A stretch of DNA of 64,000 bases from positions 1,000,892-1,064,891 of the forward strand of contig CAXXTS010000002.1 of NCBI GenBank assembly GCA_963676345.2. Reading direction: 5' to 3'. Position numbers and translations under genes: made by a program. Of the stretch, positions 1 to 8,289 are shown one piece after another. The notes under the pieces are model-generated. The model ran no database searches. It worked only from the letters and a program-made list of their open reading frames with translations, and had not been told where the DNA came from. This DNA is from G963665925 sp963676345. GTDB taxonomy: Bacteria > Bacillota > Clostridia > Peptostreptococcales > Acidaminobacteraceae. How positions within the stretch are numbered: the first letter of the stretch is position 1; each line of letters opens with the position of its first letter.

Positions 1-84
1 ACGTCTTTTTAAGTCGGTTGTATACCCTGTATACAGTGTCTGGTCAGCACAGCGCAAGATATACACATACGCCTTCTTTTCCAT
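1..84 (-). CDS. GIY-YIG nuclease family protein, N-terminal part
   Basis: The gene runs off the left edge, so only the first 28 codons are present. They contain YVYIL followed 12 residues later by YTG, the GIY-YIG nuclease signature in the form found in the small UPF0213/YhbQ-type proteins of about 80-100 residues. The ATG lies at positions 84-82. Members are predicted endonuclease-like proteins and their cellular role is poorly defined. The rest of the protein, including the catalytic Arg and Glu, lies outside the window. Confidence 0.75.
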   Translation of the reverse strand, partial: MEKKAYVYILRCADQTLYTGYTTDLKRR

Positions 85-111
85 TCAAAAATTCCTTTCA
101 AAGTGTGCTAC

Positions 112-128
112 TATGGTATTATACCATA
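112..128. promoter_or_regulatory. Dyad upstream of traX-like gene (possible operator)
   Basis: A 7-3-7 inverted repeat (TATGGTA, TTA, TACCATA) ends 17 bases before the TraX start codon, between the divergent GIY-YIG and TraX genes. It overlaps an AT-rich stretch that could act as a -10 element. The regulator is unknown and the call rests on symmetry and position only. Confidence 0.3.
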
Positions 129-145
129 TTCAAAGGATGGAGATT

Positions 146-766
146 ATGAACAGAAACGGCGACATTCTCAAAATTATTGCAATGATGACCATGCTCATTG
201 ATCATATAGGCTATTTATACTACCCCAGCCTTGTATGTCTCAGAATAATCGGACGCATAGCCTTTCCCATATTTGCATTTTTAATTGCAAGAGGCTACCG
301 GTTTACTTCAAATAAAACGAGGTATGGCATCCGCCTGTTTGCCTTCGGCATGCTGTCGCAAGTCCCATACCATTATTTTGCACCAGGCAAACTCAATATC
401 ATGTTTTCTCTTTTCATAGGACTTGTCCTGCTTAAAGCATATGATTCAAACCACCGTATTCTAACCCTGTTACTTTTAGCCACAGGTTTTTATCCAGCTA
501 TTTCATACGGTGTTTACGGCCTAACTATGATGCTTATTTTTCACATATGCTACGGGAAGAAAGAACAAACGGCTGTCCTCTACCTGCTTCTCAGTGCAGT
601 TTATTACACTTTGATCCCCAACTGGGTTCAGGCCTTCAGCGTTATGGCACTTTTCCCTATTCTTTTTGAGCCGCCGAGTACCCTACGTTTGCCTAAAATG
701 TTGAGCTACTGGTTCTACCCGGTACATATAACACTGCTTATGCTTGGCAAACTGCTTATTAATTAA
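146..766 (+). CDS. TraX family membrane protein
   Basis: A 206-residue polytopic membrane protein of the TraX family (PF05857), named after the F-plasmid pilin N-acetylase. The N-terminal signature is present: a short polar start, then IIAMMTMLIDHIG, a hydrophobic helix ending in Asp-His. About six to seven hydrophobic segments follow. An upstream in-frame ATG at 113 would add 11 residues, but the AAGGATGGAG ribosome site at 133-142 points to the ATG at 146. Chromosomal Firmicute copies are not tied to conjugation, and no transfer genes are nearby, so the acylated substrate is unknown. Confidence 0.8.
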   Translation: MNRNGDILKIIAMMTMLIDHIGYLYYPSLVCLRIIGRIAFPIFAFLIARGYRFTSNKTRYGIRLFAFGMLSQVPYHYFAPGKLNIMFSLFIGLVLLKAYDSNHRILTLLLLATGFYPAISYGVYGLTMMLIFHICYGKKEQTAVLYLLLSAVYYTLIPNWVQAFSVMALFPILFEPPSTLRLPKMLSYWFYPVHITLLMLGKLLIN

Positions 767-773
767 AGTATAC

Positions 774-2174
774 TCACTTTATAAAAACCGCTTCAGCCTT
801 TGCAGCGTCGTAGCTATCTATGACTTCAGCAATGGCTGTTTTTGTATTTTTATCCTCTACATAATAGGCTAAAAAGCGTTTAATAAGCTGTATTTGAATT
901 TCCTGATTTTCTTTTGGATGTATCCCTGTAAGGCCTGTCAACCCACTAAATGGAAAAATCTCTGATAACATAGTGAAATCTGTATGCTTTGACCCTTCAA
1001 TGACAATGCTCCACTGGTCAGCTCTAGACGATGAAATCAGAGTGTTAAGGTTCCTTTCGTTCATGCCTCCAGTCCACTGACCACTTTCAAGATGTAAATA
1101 AGGCACATCAAGTCCACTGAGCATACGTCTTGAGCTTAAGGGCTCCAGCCATGCATCCAGACCAATGACTGCTGTCACATCTGACTCTAAGGCTTCAAGT
1201 ACCGCCGCGCCGCCTCCGGTTGCATATCCAATCAGTGCTGTTTTTTCAAGATTGAGTTTGCCTGACAATACACTGTTTGAACCGGCTTCATTCATTTCAA
1301 AAAGGTGTCCAAGCACTTCGTCAATGTCTTTCTGACAGGTTGAAATCAACCTTTTTCCATCTTTAATAAAGTCCTGCGCATTATCTCTGTTCGGTAAAAT
1401 TGATTCGTTGAGTTCAAGAACCCTGCCATCCTCAAGCACTGTCGCAAGACTGCTGTAAGCATGATCAATGCTCACGACAACAAACCCGCTTGACGCCAGT
1501 TCTTCAGCCAAATTTTCATGCATATTTTTGAAACCCTTCCAGCCATGGGACAGGATAACCACAGGATACTGTGCTTTATCCGCGCTGATTTCAACGTCAT
1601 ACCAGGCATTTGAAGGCAAATCGCTCAAGTGGCTAATAAATATGCGGGGTACCCCCATTTTCTCGCTAAAGACTTTCTCAATCACATCACCATTTTCAAT
1701 GAGTGGTGCGCGGCGCATGCCCATTTTATCTGCAGGATAATAGAACTGCAATCCCAGCACTCTATTTTTTGTGTCATCACCATATACTTCTTCACGTTCG
1801 GTCTCTAAAATCATATGTGCTGTTCCGATTGTATAAGGTCCCTCAACCGAAAACAGGTGGCCAACTGGAAATGTAATGGAAAGAAACAAGACCAGCGTCA
1901 TAAAAATCGCACAAATTTTACGGACGCCTTTATAGTTCATCTTGTACACGCGAGATTTCATCATGAGAAAACCCGTAAGCATTGCCAATACCAAATGCAT
2001 TATATAAAGAAGCATAACCTGCCATCTGAACCCCGCCATCACAAAATGAAGGACTGGAATGCCCAAGGCACTTCCAAGTAAAATGCGCTTTCGCTCTGTC
2101 ATAAAATCCAAAACACGTCTGTGTATAATCAGTGCCAACGGCAATATAAATAAAACCAAATCATAGACTATCAT
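774..2174 (-). CDS. Membrane-anchored alpha/beta-hydrolase fold protein lacking the nucleophile serine
   Basis: A 466-residue protein. Residues 1-108 form about four membrane helices and residues 120-440 an alpha/beta-hydrolase domain like platelet-activating-factor acetylhydrolase/dienelactone hydrolase proteins. The oxyanion region LSHG lies near residue 209, the acid Asp340 in GLDAW, and the base His397 in GSKHTDF. The nucleophile elbow reads G-Y-A-T-G-G-G at 316-322, so the expected Gly-x-Ser-x-Gly serine is Ala318. The codon is GCA where TCA would give serine. The fold looks intact but classic esterase activity is doubtful. The start at 2174 follows an AAGGTGAGC ribosome site. Confidence 0.75.
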   Translation of the reverse strand: MIVYDLVLFILPLALIIHRRVLDFMTERKRILLGSALGIPVLHFVMAGFRWQVMLLYIMHLVLAMLTGFLMMKSRVYKMNYKGVRKICAIFMTLVLFLSITFPVGHLFSVEGPYTIGTAHMILETEREEVYGDDTKNRVLGLQFYYPADKMGMRRAPLIENGDVIEKVFSEKMGVPRIFISHLSDLPSNAWYDVEISADKAQYPVVILSHGWKGFKNMHENLAEELASSGFVVVSIDHAYSSLATVLEDGRVLELNESILPNRDNAQDFIKDGKRLISTCQKDIDEVLGHLFEMNEAGSNSVLSGKLNLEKTALIGYATGGGAAVLEALESDVTAVIGLDAWLEPLSSRRMLSGLDVPYLHLESGQWTGGMNERNLNTLISSSRADQWSIVIEGSKHTDFTMLSEIFPFSGLTGLTGIHPKENQEIQIQLIKRFLAYYVEDKNTKTAIAEVIDSYDAAKAEAVFIK

Positions 2175-2241
2175 GTGCTCACCTTTACGTTAATACTGCC
2201 TATTCCCCCGCCTGGACGCTTCGCGTTCAGTTTTATCTGAT

Positions 2242-2976
2242 CTATTTTTTTGCAATTTTTTTGCTGTTCAAATACGTCATCATATGTGGACGCGTTTCCT
2301 TGTTTAGCTTCTCTGACATCTGTTCTGTCCACGAGTGCGACAGGCGTCCCCGCGTCCTATTTATATAATAGGATTTAACATGCGCATCGTAGTCCTGCAG
2401 CGTTTGATCATCCATTTGTGCATAGGTTTCATCAAAAAGCACCAAATTCTGAGGCATTCTTGGTTTTTGATCGGGATCTTGGTCCGGCCATCCGAGGCAG
2501 AGGCCAAAGACAGGGTATACTCGATCTGGGAGTTTTAAAAGCGAGCTCATAAGCTCTGGATTATTACGAATACCCCCTACATAAACGCCGCCAAGACCAA
2601 GACTCTCTGCAGCGATCATGACGTTTTGCGCTACAAGTGCGGCATCTAAAGAAGCGATCAACATCAGTTCGATATACTCAGCATCCATCTCTACATCATG
2701 CATATCGCAGGCCGTTTTGAGTTTGTTCAAATCTGCGCAGAAGACTAAAAACTCCGGTGCGTTTAATACATTTTTCTGACCACCGGATAACTCTGCAATT
2801 TTAGCCCTATTATCCGCGTTGTTAACACGTACAATGGAATAGGCTTGGACGAAGCTCGAGGTAGATGCCCATTGACCTGCCTCAATAATTTCTTCTAAGG
2901 TTGCTTTATCTATTGCTTGATCTTTATATTTTCGAATAGACTTATGACGCTTTAAGAGTTCTATCGTTTGATTCAT
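2242..2976 (-). CDS. NfsA-type NAD(P)H-dependent nitroreductase
   Basis: A 244-residue flavin oxidoreductase of the NfsA/Frp branch of the nitroreductase family. These cytosolic FMN homodimers reduce nitro compounds, quinones or flavins with NAD(P)H. Visible family features are the N-terminal RHKSIRKYKD segment (phosphate/FMN contact), YVGGIRN in the middle, and the FGLCLGWPDQ segment before a C-terminal arm that in NfsA contributes to substrate specificity. The length matches the family (about 240-250). It stands alone between convergently and divergently arranged unrelated genes, so the physiological substrate cannot be read from context. Confidence 0.85.
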   Translation of the reverse strand: MNQTIELLKRHKSIRKYKDQAIDKATLEEIIEAGQWASTSSFVQAYSIVRVNNADNRAKIAELSGGQKNVLNAPEFLVFCADLNKLKTACDMHDVEMDAEYIELMLIASLDAALVAQNVMIAAESLGLGGVYVGGIRNNPELMSSLLKLPDRVYPVFGLCLGWPDQDPDQKPRMPQNLVLFDETYAQMDDQTLQDYDAHVKSYYINRTRGRLSHSWTEQMSEKLNKETRPHMMTYLNSKKIAKK

Positions 2977-3096
2977 CTTACAACATCCTTTCTTGCTTTT
3001 CTTCTCATTTTACCAAAATTTTAACGGGTATAATGACCCGAAATATAATTTGTATTATTTCTTTGTGGGATGCCCTGTACTTTGCATCCCTATTAT

Positions 3097-3130
3097 AAAA
3101 GGGGAGCACACAAAAACATGTCTCCCCTAT
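3097..3130 (-). terminator. Rho-independent terminator after the GNAT gene
   Basis: A stem of AGGGGAG pairing with CTCCCCT (3100-3106 with 3122-3128), followed on the minus strand by TTTTATAA. It begins about 20 bases after the stop codon of the acetyltransferase at 3152. A second inverted repeat (GGGATGC/GCATCCC, 3067-3090) lies just beyond it. Confidence 0.65.
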
Positions 3131-3151
3131 TTTTTACGATTCATTTGTCCA

Positions 3152-3592
3152 TCAAATTTCCAAATCCAACTCAATCCATTCATCGGATTCATCTACGATT
3201 GAAAATCCAACGCGCTCATACACTTTTACACCATGCGTGTCCCCCGGTTTTAGCAGTGATTTGATTCGCCGCTTATCATAGTTGTAATGTTCAATGACAA
3301 ACTCCATGCAAGCTGAGATGAAATCACAGCCCATCCCTTGATGGGTAAACTCTGGAACAAGGGCACACCCTACTTCCATAATGTCTTCCTCATCAAATGT
3401 ACACTCTATAAATCCTATAAGCTCCCCTGCTTCTGATTTTACAATAAAAAATTCAAATTCCCCCGAAAGCAACATTTCTTCCAGTTCAGTTTCATTCCCT
3501 TGCGCATCGTAGCAGGCGTACCCTTCAGATTCCTTCCATCTTACAATTTTGTCAGCATATTGGTCAGACATTGTCTCAAATAGGAAATCCAT
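3152..3592 (-). CDS. GNAT family N-acetyltransferase
   Basis: A 146-residue acetyltransferase of the GNAT fold. The central strand VGCALVPEFTHQGMGCDF carries a Q-x-x-G-x-G-like acetyl-CoA pyrophosphate loop (here HQGMG). The C-terminal part ends with the usual beta-bulge segment KVYERVGFSIV. An upstream in-frame ATG at 3676 would add 28 residues, but an AAAGGAGG ribosome site sits 9 bases before the ATG at 3592, so that start is used. The acyl acceptor is unknown. A terminator follows, so it appears to be a single-gene transcript. Confidence 0.8.
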   Translation of the reverse strand: MDFLFETMSDQYADKIVRWKESEGYACYDAQGNETELEEMLLSGEFEFFIVKSEAGELIGFIECTFDEEDIMEVGCALVPEFTHQGMGCDFISACMEFVIEHYNYDKRRIKSLLKPGDTHGVKVYERVGFSIVDESDEWIELDLEI

Positions 3593-3718
3593 ATTCTGCG
3601 CCTCCTTTATAATCGACAAATATTTTGTCATCAGTAGGATGCTTTTTAAATACCCATGACAGTTTGAGTCAAACACGTTGAATGGGATACACAGATTTTA
3701 TTTGAGGATTTATCCGGT

Positions 3719-4594
3719 TTAAAGCATGCGGTGTCCTTCCGGTTTAAAGGACTGAGCCTGAATTGCCTGATCCAGTTGACTAAGGACATGATTTTTTTCG
3801 CTTGGAAGCTGGGCACTTAAATTGACATAATTTGAAGCATGATTACTTCTAAACACACAGTCTGTCACCTTCAAATGCTCAACCAGCAGTTTGGTCTCTG
3901 CCAAGATTTCTTCTGGCTTTAAAATTTCAAAGTCCCCCGCCTGTACCCATTTATATACCTCAGTACCCGACTCGAGCATCAGTGTCAGAAGTCCGATGTA
4001 ATCTGGATCCATTTCAGAAAGCACTTCACCCGTTGCAACAGCATGTTCGTGCCACTGTGCTCGGCCACCCAAACCGGAAATCGCCGTAACAGATACTTTC
4101 ACGCCTGCAGACTTAGCAATTTGTGCGGCCTGAACCATTTGCTCAGCACTGACACCCTTGCGCATTTTTTTTAAAATTGCATCAGAACCGGATTCAAGCC
4201 CAATATAGACAATGCCTAAACCGCTTTGTGCAAGCATTTTCATTTGATCCTGTCCCTTTTCAATGATGTCTTGCGCGGTTGCATATATTCCAATGCGTTC
4301 ACAGCTTTTAAACGTGTCTTGAATACGCCCTAGTATTTTCTTGAGCGCATGCGCTTCAATTGACAGTGCATCACCATCTGCTATAAATACACGCCTTGGA
4401 CGATAACCTGCACGTTTGGCCTGTTCAATGTCTTCAAAAATATCTTCCAGATGACGCACTCTAAAGTGCTTTTCCTTATACATGTCACAGAAAGCACACG
4501 CATTGTGCTTGCAGCCGATTGTAGCCTGCAATATATAGCTGCGCCCCTCACTTGGAGGCCTAAATATTCTACCTTCGTATCTCATCTTTTCCAC
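3719..4594 (-). CDS. Radical SAM protein of unknown function
   Basis: A 291-residue radical SAM enzyme. The cluster motif C-x3-C... appears as GCKHNACAFCDMY near residue 28, with the Cys spacing of the Elp3/MiaB-like and HemN-like SAM superfamily. It is followed by the Gly-rich SAM-binding segments (FIADGDAL, YIGLESGSD). No B12, TRAM or second Fe-S domain is visible, and the length matches a widespread group of small stand-alone radical SAM proteins without assigned substrate. It is divergent from the Crp-family gene at 4694, and the 99 bases between them must hold both promoters. Confidence 0.8.
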   Translation of the reverse strand: MEKMRYEGRIFRPPSEGRSYILQATIGCKHNACAFCDMYKEKHFRVRHLEDIFEDIEQAKRAGYRPRRVFIADGDALSIEAHALKKILGRIQDTFKSCERIGIYATAQDIIEKGQDQMKMLAQSGLGIVYIGLESGSDAILKKMRKGVSAEQMVQAAQIAKSAGVKVSVTAISGLGGRAQWHEHAVATGEVLSEMDPDYIGLLTLMLESGTEVYKWVQAGDFEILKPEEILAETKLLVEHLKVTDCVFRSNHASNYVNLSAQLPSEKNHVLSQLDQAIQAQSFKPEGHRML

Positions 4595-4693
4595 CTCACA
4601 TATTCCTGTTTATTATACCAAAATGGACGCTCGCACACCCATCTTTTATTATATACTGGCAGTGAAGGACAACCGTTGTACAGGGAGGCCCCT

Positions 4694-5407
4694 ATGAAAA
4701 TTATCCATGACTCACAGCGTATTGAAACATACATAAAAAAATACAATATAGAAAGCTGGTTCACAGAGCTCTCTGTAGCCGATGTCAAGCTCCTGTCTTA
4801 CAAACAGGGAGAGTATATGGCACGAAGCGGTGAACCCCTTGAATATTTCAAGTTTTTCGTCAAAGGACGTGCCAAGGTCTACACCGTTATGCAGAACGGC
4901 AAGTCCTACCTGCTGTCATTTTATGAACCCATTCAAGTTATTGGAGATGTCGAGCTGATGAATGACCCCAATATGGGCTGTAACTGTCATGTTGAAACCC
5001 TCACTCCATGTACATGCATCGGCATTCCCATGGATCTTGTTTCAAAAAAATACCTTGATGACAACACCTTCCTCCGTGCTGTAGGACGCAGCTTGGCCAT
5101 CAAGACCTTTAACGAATCGGTTGACAGCTCTATTAACCTGCTCTATACGCTTGAGAGTCGACTGGCAGCCTACATACTGGCCCTGGCACCTAACTTGAAG
5201 GAAGTACAGCTCAACGAAACCTATTCGGACATGGCCGAACTTCTGGGTACCAGCTATAGACACCTGGCACGGGTACTCAATAAGTTTTCTGATGAGGGCC
5301 TTATAGAGAAGTCCAGAAAATCGATTAAAATTCTAAAACCGGAAGGTCTCAAAACTTATGCGGGAGATTTAATGCTACAGCCTGAGTTTGACAACTATGA
5401 TATCTAA
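4694..5407 (+). CDS. Crp/Fnr family transcriptional regulator with two CxC pairs
   Basis: A 237-residue regulator. Residues about 25-150 form a cNMP-binding-like beta-roll and residues about 165-230 a winged helix-turn-helix (MAELLGTSYRHLARVLNKFSDEGLI). It resembles the YeiL/CprK-like branches. Residues 96-108 carry Cys-Asn-Cys and, seven residues later, Cys-Thr-Cys, which is unusual for a cAMP receptor and could hold a metal, an Fe-S cluster or a disulfide. An in-frame extension to 4451 is open, but AGGGAGG at 4683 and homology favour the ATG at 4694. The neighbouring feo genes are convergent and behind a terminator, so the target regulon is unknown. Confidence 0.8.
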   Translation: MKIIHDSQRIETYIKKYNIESWFTELSVADVKLLSYKQGEYMARSGEPLEYFKFFVKGRAKVYTVMQNGKSYLLSFYEPIQVIGDVELMNDPNMGCNCHVETLTPCTCIGIPMDLVSKKYLDDNTFLRAVGRSLAIKTFNESVDSSINLLYTLESRLAAYILALAPNLKEVQLNETYSDMAELLGTSYRHLARVLNKFSDEGLIEKSRKSIKILKPEGLKTYAGDLMLQPEFDNYDI

Positions 5408-5413
5408 ATGATC

Positions 5414-5446
5414 GGTTGCCCGCACTGTATTCGCACCCAATAAATC
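5414..5446 (+). repeat. Copy A of a dispersed short repeat
   Basis: Starts with GGTTGCCC and ends with CGCACCCAATAAATC. It resembles copy B 63 bases downstream and copy C at 31641. The core shared by A, B and C is TGCCC, about ten variable bases, then CGCRCCCAATARAT. Confidence 0.5.
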
Positions 5447-5476
5447 CTAAGCATCAGAACCAGCACCTACATCTTT

Positions 5477-5510
5477 AGCTGCCCTAGACGGTCGATGCGC
5501 CCAATAGATT
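5477..5510 (+). repeat. Copy B of the dispersed short repeat
   Basis: Shares TGCCCT near its start and GCGCCCAATAGATT at its end with copy C at 31641-31674. As at that locus, a long hairpin follows at once (5511-5558). The two loci therefore share an arrangement of repeat plus hairpin although the hairpin sequences differ. Confidence 0.5.
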
Positions 5511-5558
5511 CAATAAGAAAATGTCCATTCATGCGAACACGAATGGACATTTTTATTG
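5511..5558. terminator. Bidirectional terminator between crp-like gene and the feo genes
   Basis: An inverted repeat with arms of 18-19 bases (CAATAAgAAAATGTCCATTC against GAATGGACATTTTTATTG) and a loop of 10. T-rich runs follow on both strands. It separates the plus-strand regulator gene from the minus-strand FeoB-associated gene and would stop transcription from both sides. Confidence 0.7.
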
Positions 5559-5592
5559 TAAAATTTACCGTTTTCTATCTTTTTTTAGAATC

Positions 5593-5784
5593 TTACTTCT
5601 TATCTTCCTCGTCATCTGATAAGTCAATATAGCCAAAGTTGACATTACAGCTGCCTTTTTCGCAACTGTCGCAGCTACAGCCCTGACATTCTCCTTTTGA
5701 ACCCTTCTTAAAGGTTTGATATGCTTGATATCCGCCGTATCCGAAAATCAATACAGCCAGCAAAATGGTGATTACAGTGCCCAT
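5593..5784 (-). CDS. FeoB-associated Cys-rich membrane protein
   Basis: A 63-residue protein with one N-terminal membrane helix (about residues 3-22), a short basic linker, and the Cys-rich stretch CQGCSCDSCEKGSC at about residues 33-46, then an acidic tail. This is the standard form of the small FeoB-associated protein (PF12669) of Firmicutes. It lies 16 bases downstream of feoB on the same strand. The family is presumed to help ferrous iron uptake at the membrane. Its biochemical role is not established. Confidence 0.9.
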   Translation of the reverse strand: MGTVITILLAVLIFGYGGYQAYQTFKKGSKGECQGCSCDSCEKGSCNVNFGYIDLSDDEEDKK

Positions 5785-5800
5785 ACGCTCACCTCTTATC

Positions 5801-7777
5801 TTAAAATCCGAGTAAACGCCCTATTTGATAGACTAAAAATGAAAACATCCATGCTACAGCAATCTGATACAGCACTGAAAATCCAGTCCACTTCCATGAA
5901 TTTGTTTCTCGTTTAATAACGCCAATTACTGCAACGCATGGTGTATATAAAAGTACAAATACTAAAAATGCATAAGCCGAAAGCGCTGTGTACTGACTTT
6001 TAAGAACACTTGCAAATTCCACCGTAGCCTCTGGGTCAGCAAACCCATACACAATGGCCATATTTGAGACGACAATTTCCTTTGCAGCAATGCCTGTGAG
6101 CAGCGAAAGTGCCGCCTGCCAAGTGCCAAATCCCATCGGTGAGAACACCGGCGCAATGACTTTTCCAATCTCCGCTCCAAAGCTTTCAGTAATAAGCGCA
6201 GGTCCTGATGCATTGTAGTTGGTGATAATCCAAAGCAATATAGACGCGGCAAAAATAACGGTACCTGCCTTGACAATATATCCCCTAACACGCTCCCAAA
6301 CATGTATAACCAATGCTTTTAAAACCGGCAGCCTATAGGTTGGCAGCTCCATAATAAAAGGGGTATCTTCACTTTTAAACAGAAACTTCCTAAACACATA
6401 TGCCACAAGTAGGGCAACTACAATTCCAAAGACATACAGCGAATAGGTAATCATGGACTCATATCCCTTGAAAAATATGGATGAGAACAATATATATATT
6501 GGTAATCGCGCGCTGCAGGACATAAAGGGATTAATTAAAATGGCAATCAGCCGGTCATCTTCATTTTCAAGTGTACGCGTTCCCATTATGGCAGGGACAT
6601 TACAGCCAAATCCTAAAATCATAGGAATAAAAGTCTTGCCATTGAGGCCAACCTTTGTCATCCAGCGGTCCATAATAAAGGCAACACGTGCCATATAGCC
6701 GCTGTCTTCTAAAATAGATATAAAGAAAAACATAATAGCAATATTAGGAACAAAGGTTAAAACGCCACCAACACCACCGACAATGCCGTCCACAATAAGG
6801 GACTGCATCCATGGTGCTACACTGACAGCTTCAAGTGTAGCAAGTACTCCACTCGACACATAATCTGAGAAAAACACATCCAGCAGGTCTACCCCGTAAC
6901 CACCAATAGTAAATGTCATATTAAAGACAGCGTACATGATCAGTGCAAATATAGGAATTCCAAACCACTGATTGAGCAAGTACTTGTCGAGTTTAGCAGA
7001 AAGTTTATCATAACTCTGTTCTGGCCGTACAATGTACTTATCCATTAAGGTGTTGATTACACGGTATTTTTCATTTGCAATCAGCTCATCTAAAACAGGC
7101 ATGCGGTCCAGTTCTTGAATATCTATGGTTTCAAGAAGCATTTCATCTCGGTCAAGTGCCTTGATGCTCGCCCACCGCCGATTCATATACTCAGGCAAGT
7201 CTGGAAGTACCGCTTCCATGTCGCCGATTGCCTTTTCAAGAGTTTCGCAATAAGGAATATGTGCGTGCAGGGCCTCTGATTTATTCCCACAGACAGACAA
7301 GACGGTATCGAGAAGGTCATCAAGACCATGCTCTCGTCTTGCAACAATGGGCACAATTGGAACCCCTAGCGCTCTTGACAGCCCCTCAATGTCAATTTCA
7401 ATGCCCCGCTTACTCGCTTCGTCCATCATATTCAGGGCAATAACCACAGGGCGGCCTAGCTCCATAAGTTGAAATGTCAAAAATAGATTTCGCTCTAGGG
7501 CACTGGCATCCACAATATTGACAATTAAATCTGGGGTTTCTTCCAAAATATACTGTCTTGAAATGCGCTCTTCTAATGAAAATGGGGACAGTGAATAAAT
7601 GCCCGGCAAATCGACAATTGTAATTGCTGTGTCTTTATAAGTCAGTGTACCTTCTTTTTTTTCTACCGTTACACCCGCCCAGTTTCCAACATAATGTCTG
7701 GCGCCCGTTAGGCCATTGAGCAGCGTAGTTTTGCCACAATTCGGATTGCCCGCCAAGGCAATAGTATGCTTTTTCAT
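5801..7777 (-). CDS. feoB: Ferrous iron transport protein B
   Basis: A 658-residue FeoB. The N-terminal G domain carries G1 GNPNCGKTT at residues 10-18, the switch region NWAGVTVEKKEG, G3 DLPGIYSLSP, and G4 NMMD. A linker follows, then a membrane domain with about eight helices and two Gate motifs (for example SCSARLPIYI). The protein takes up Fe(II) with its G domain regulating the channel. The length fits Firmicute FeoB. It lies 141 bases after feoA and 16 before the Cys-rich partner. Paired Fur-like sites upstream of feoA suggest iron control of the whole set. Confidence 0.96.
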   Translation of the reverse strand: MKKHTIALAGNPNCGKTTLLNGLTGARHYVGNWAGVTVEKKEGTLTYKDTAITIVDLPGIYSLSPFSLEERISRQYILEETPDLIVNIVDASALERNLFLTFQLMELGRPVVIALNMMDEASKRGIEIDIEGLSRALGVPIVPIVARREHGLDDLLDTVLSVCGNKSEALHAHIPYCETLEKAIGDMEAVLPDLPEYMNRRWASIKALDRDEMLLETIDIQELDRMPVLDELIANEKYRVINTLMDKYIVRPEQSYDKLSAKLDKYLLNQWFGIPIFALIMYAVFNMTFTIGGYGVDLLDVFFSDYVSSGVLATLEAVSVAPWMQSLIVDGIVGGVGGVLTFVPNIAIMFFFISILEDSGYMARVAFIMDRWMTKVGLNGKTFIPMILGFGCNVPAIMGTRTLENEDDRLIAILINPFMSCSARLPIYILFSSIFFKGYESMITYSLYVFGIVVALLVAYVFRKFLFKSEDTPFIMELPTYRLPVLKALVIHVWERVRGYIVKAGTVIFAASILLWIITNYNASGPALITESFGAEIGKVIAPVFSPMGFGTWQAALSLLTGIAAKEIVVSNMAIVYGFADPEATVEFASVLKSQYTALSAYAFLVFVLLYTPCVAVIGVIKRETNSWKWTGFSVLYQIAVAWMFSFLVYQIGRLLGF

Positions 7778-7833
7778 AGTTCCACCTGTATTCTTATAGT
7801 TAAATATTCTATATCTTACGGATAAACGCAGGA

Positions 7834-7867
7834 AAACTCGCTATCCGACTAAACGTACAGCGAGTTT
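7834..7867 (-). promoter_or_regulatory. Hairpin in the feoA-feoB intergenic region
   Basis: AAACTCGCT pairs with AGCGAGTTT across a loop of 16 bases. There is no clear T run after it on the minus strand. It may be a weak attenuator or an mRNA processing/stability element that sets feoA against feoB levels. The evidence is pairing and location only. Confidence 0.35.
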
Positions 7868-7918
7868 ATTTATACTTTTGAACTTCTTGAAATGTCATAA
7901 TTTCAAACTTATAATAGC

Positions 7919-8140
7919 TTATATTTGTTCAACGATGATTTTAGAAAGCATGCCATATCCAAGCGCAAGTCGTGTCCCTCTAACCTCAATAATTACAGGG
8001 CCGTTTGATGTAGCAGAAACGATATCAAAACGTACACCGGGCGTTAATCCCATATCCTGAAGCTTTTTACGCAGTTTTTGTCCCCACGTAATCTCTTTAA
8101 GAACAACTTTATTCCCAGGCTTGGCCATTATTAGCGGCAT
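7919..8140 (-). CDS. feoA: Ferrous iron transport protein A
   Basis: A 73-residue SH3-like FeoA. Typical segments are a first strand with LIMAKPGNKV, the helix LRKKLQDMGLTPGV, and the closing strands PVIIEVRGTRLALGYGMLSKI. FeoA is a small cytosolic partner that binds FeoB and is needed for normal Fe(II) uptake. GGAGG precedes the ATG at 8140. It is the first gene of the feoA-feoB-Cys-rich set. Confidence 0.95.
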   Translation of the reverse strand: MPLIMAKPGNKVVLKEITWGQKLRKKLQDMGLTPGVRFDIVSATSNGPVIIEVRGTRLALGYGMLSKIIVEQI

Positions 8141-8190
8141 TTGACTTCCTCCATCCTGAAATCTATTATCATTTACACACTCATTTTAAT

Positions 8191-8227
8191 ATGAATGATA
8201 TTCATTGTCAATATAAATGATTCATTT
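8191..8227. promoter_or_regulatory. Two Fur-like boxes upstream of feoA
   Basis: The first dyad is ATGAAT-GAT-ATTCAT at 8191-8205. The second is AAATGA-T-TCATTT at 8215-8227. Both resemble the A/T-rich TGAtAAT half-site architecture of Fur-family operators and lie 50-90 bases before the feoA start. Iron-responsive repression is inferred from the sequence and from what is known of feo operons. No regulator gene is in the window. Confidence 0.6.
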
Positions 8228-8289
8228 TTTCAAAGTGATATAATTACACTTTTGTACTCTTTCCAATAGTTTCAGGACTTCCTTCTCAT

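Noticed and set aside
2210..2232. CTGGACGC-TTC-GCGTTCAG hairpin near the nitroreductase stop
   Set aside because: The T run is on the plus strand, where no gene ends, and on the minus strand there is no T tail, so I do not call it a terminator.
7869..8060. Plus-strand ORFs opposite feoA and other conserved genes
   Set aside because: They are shadows of genes on the other strand without ribosome sites or domains.
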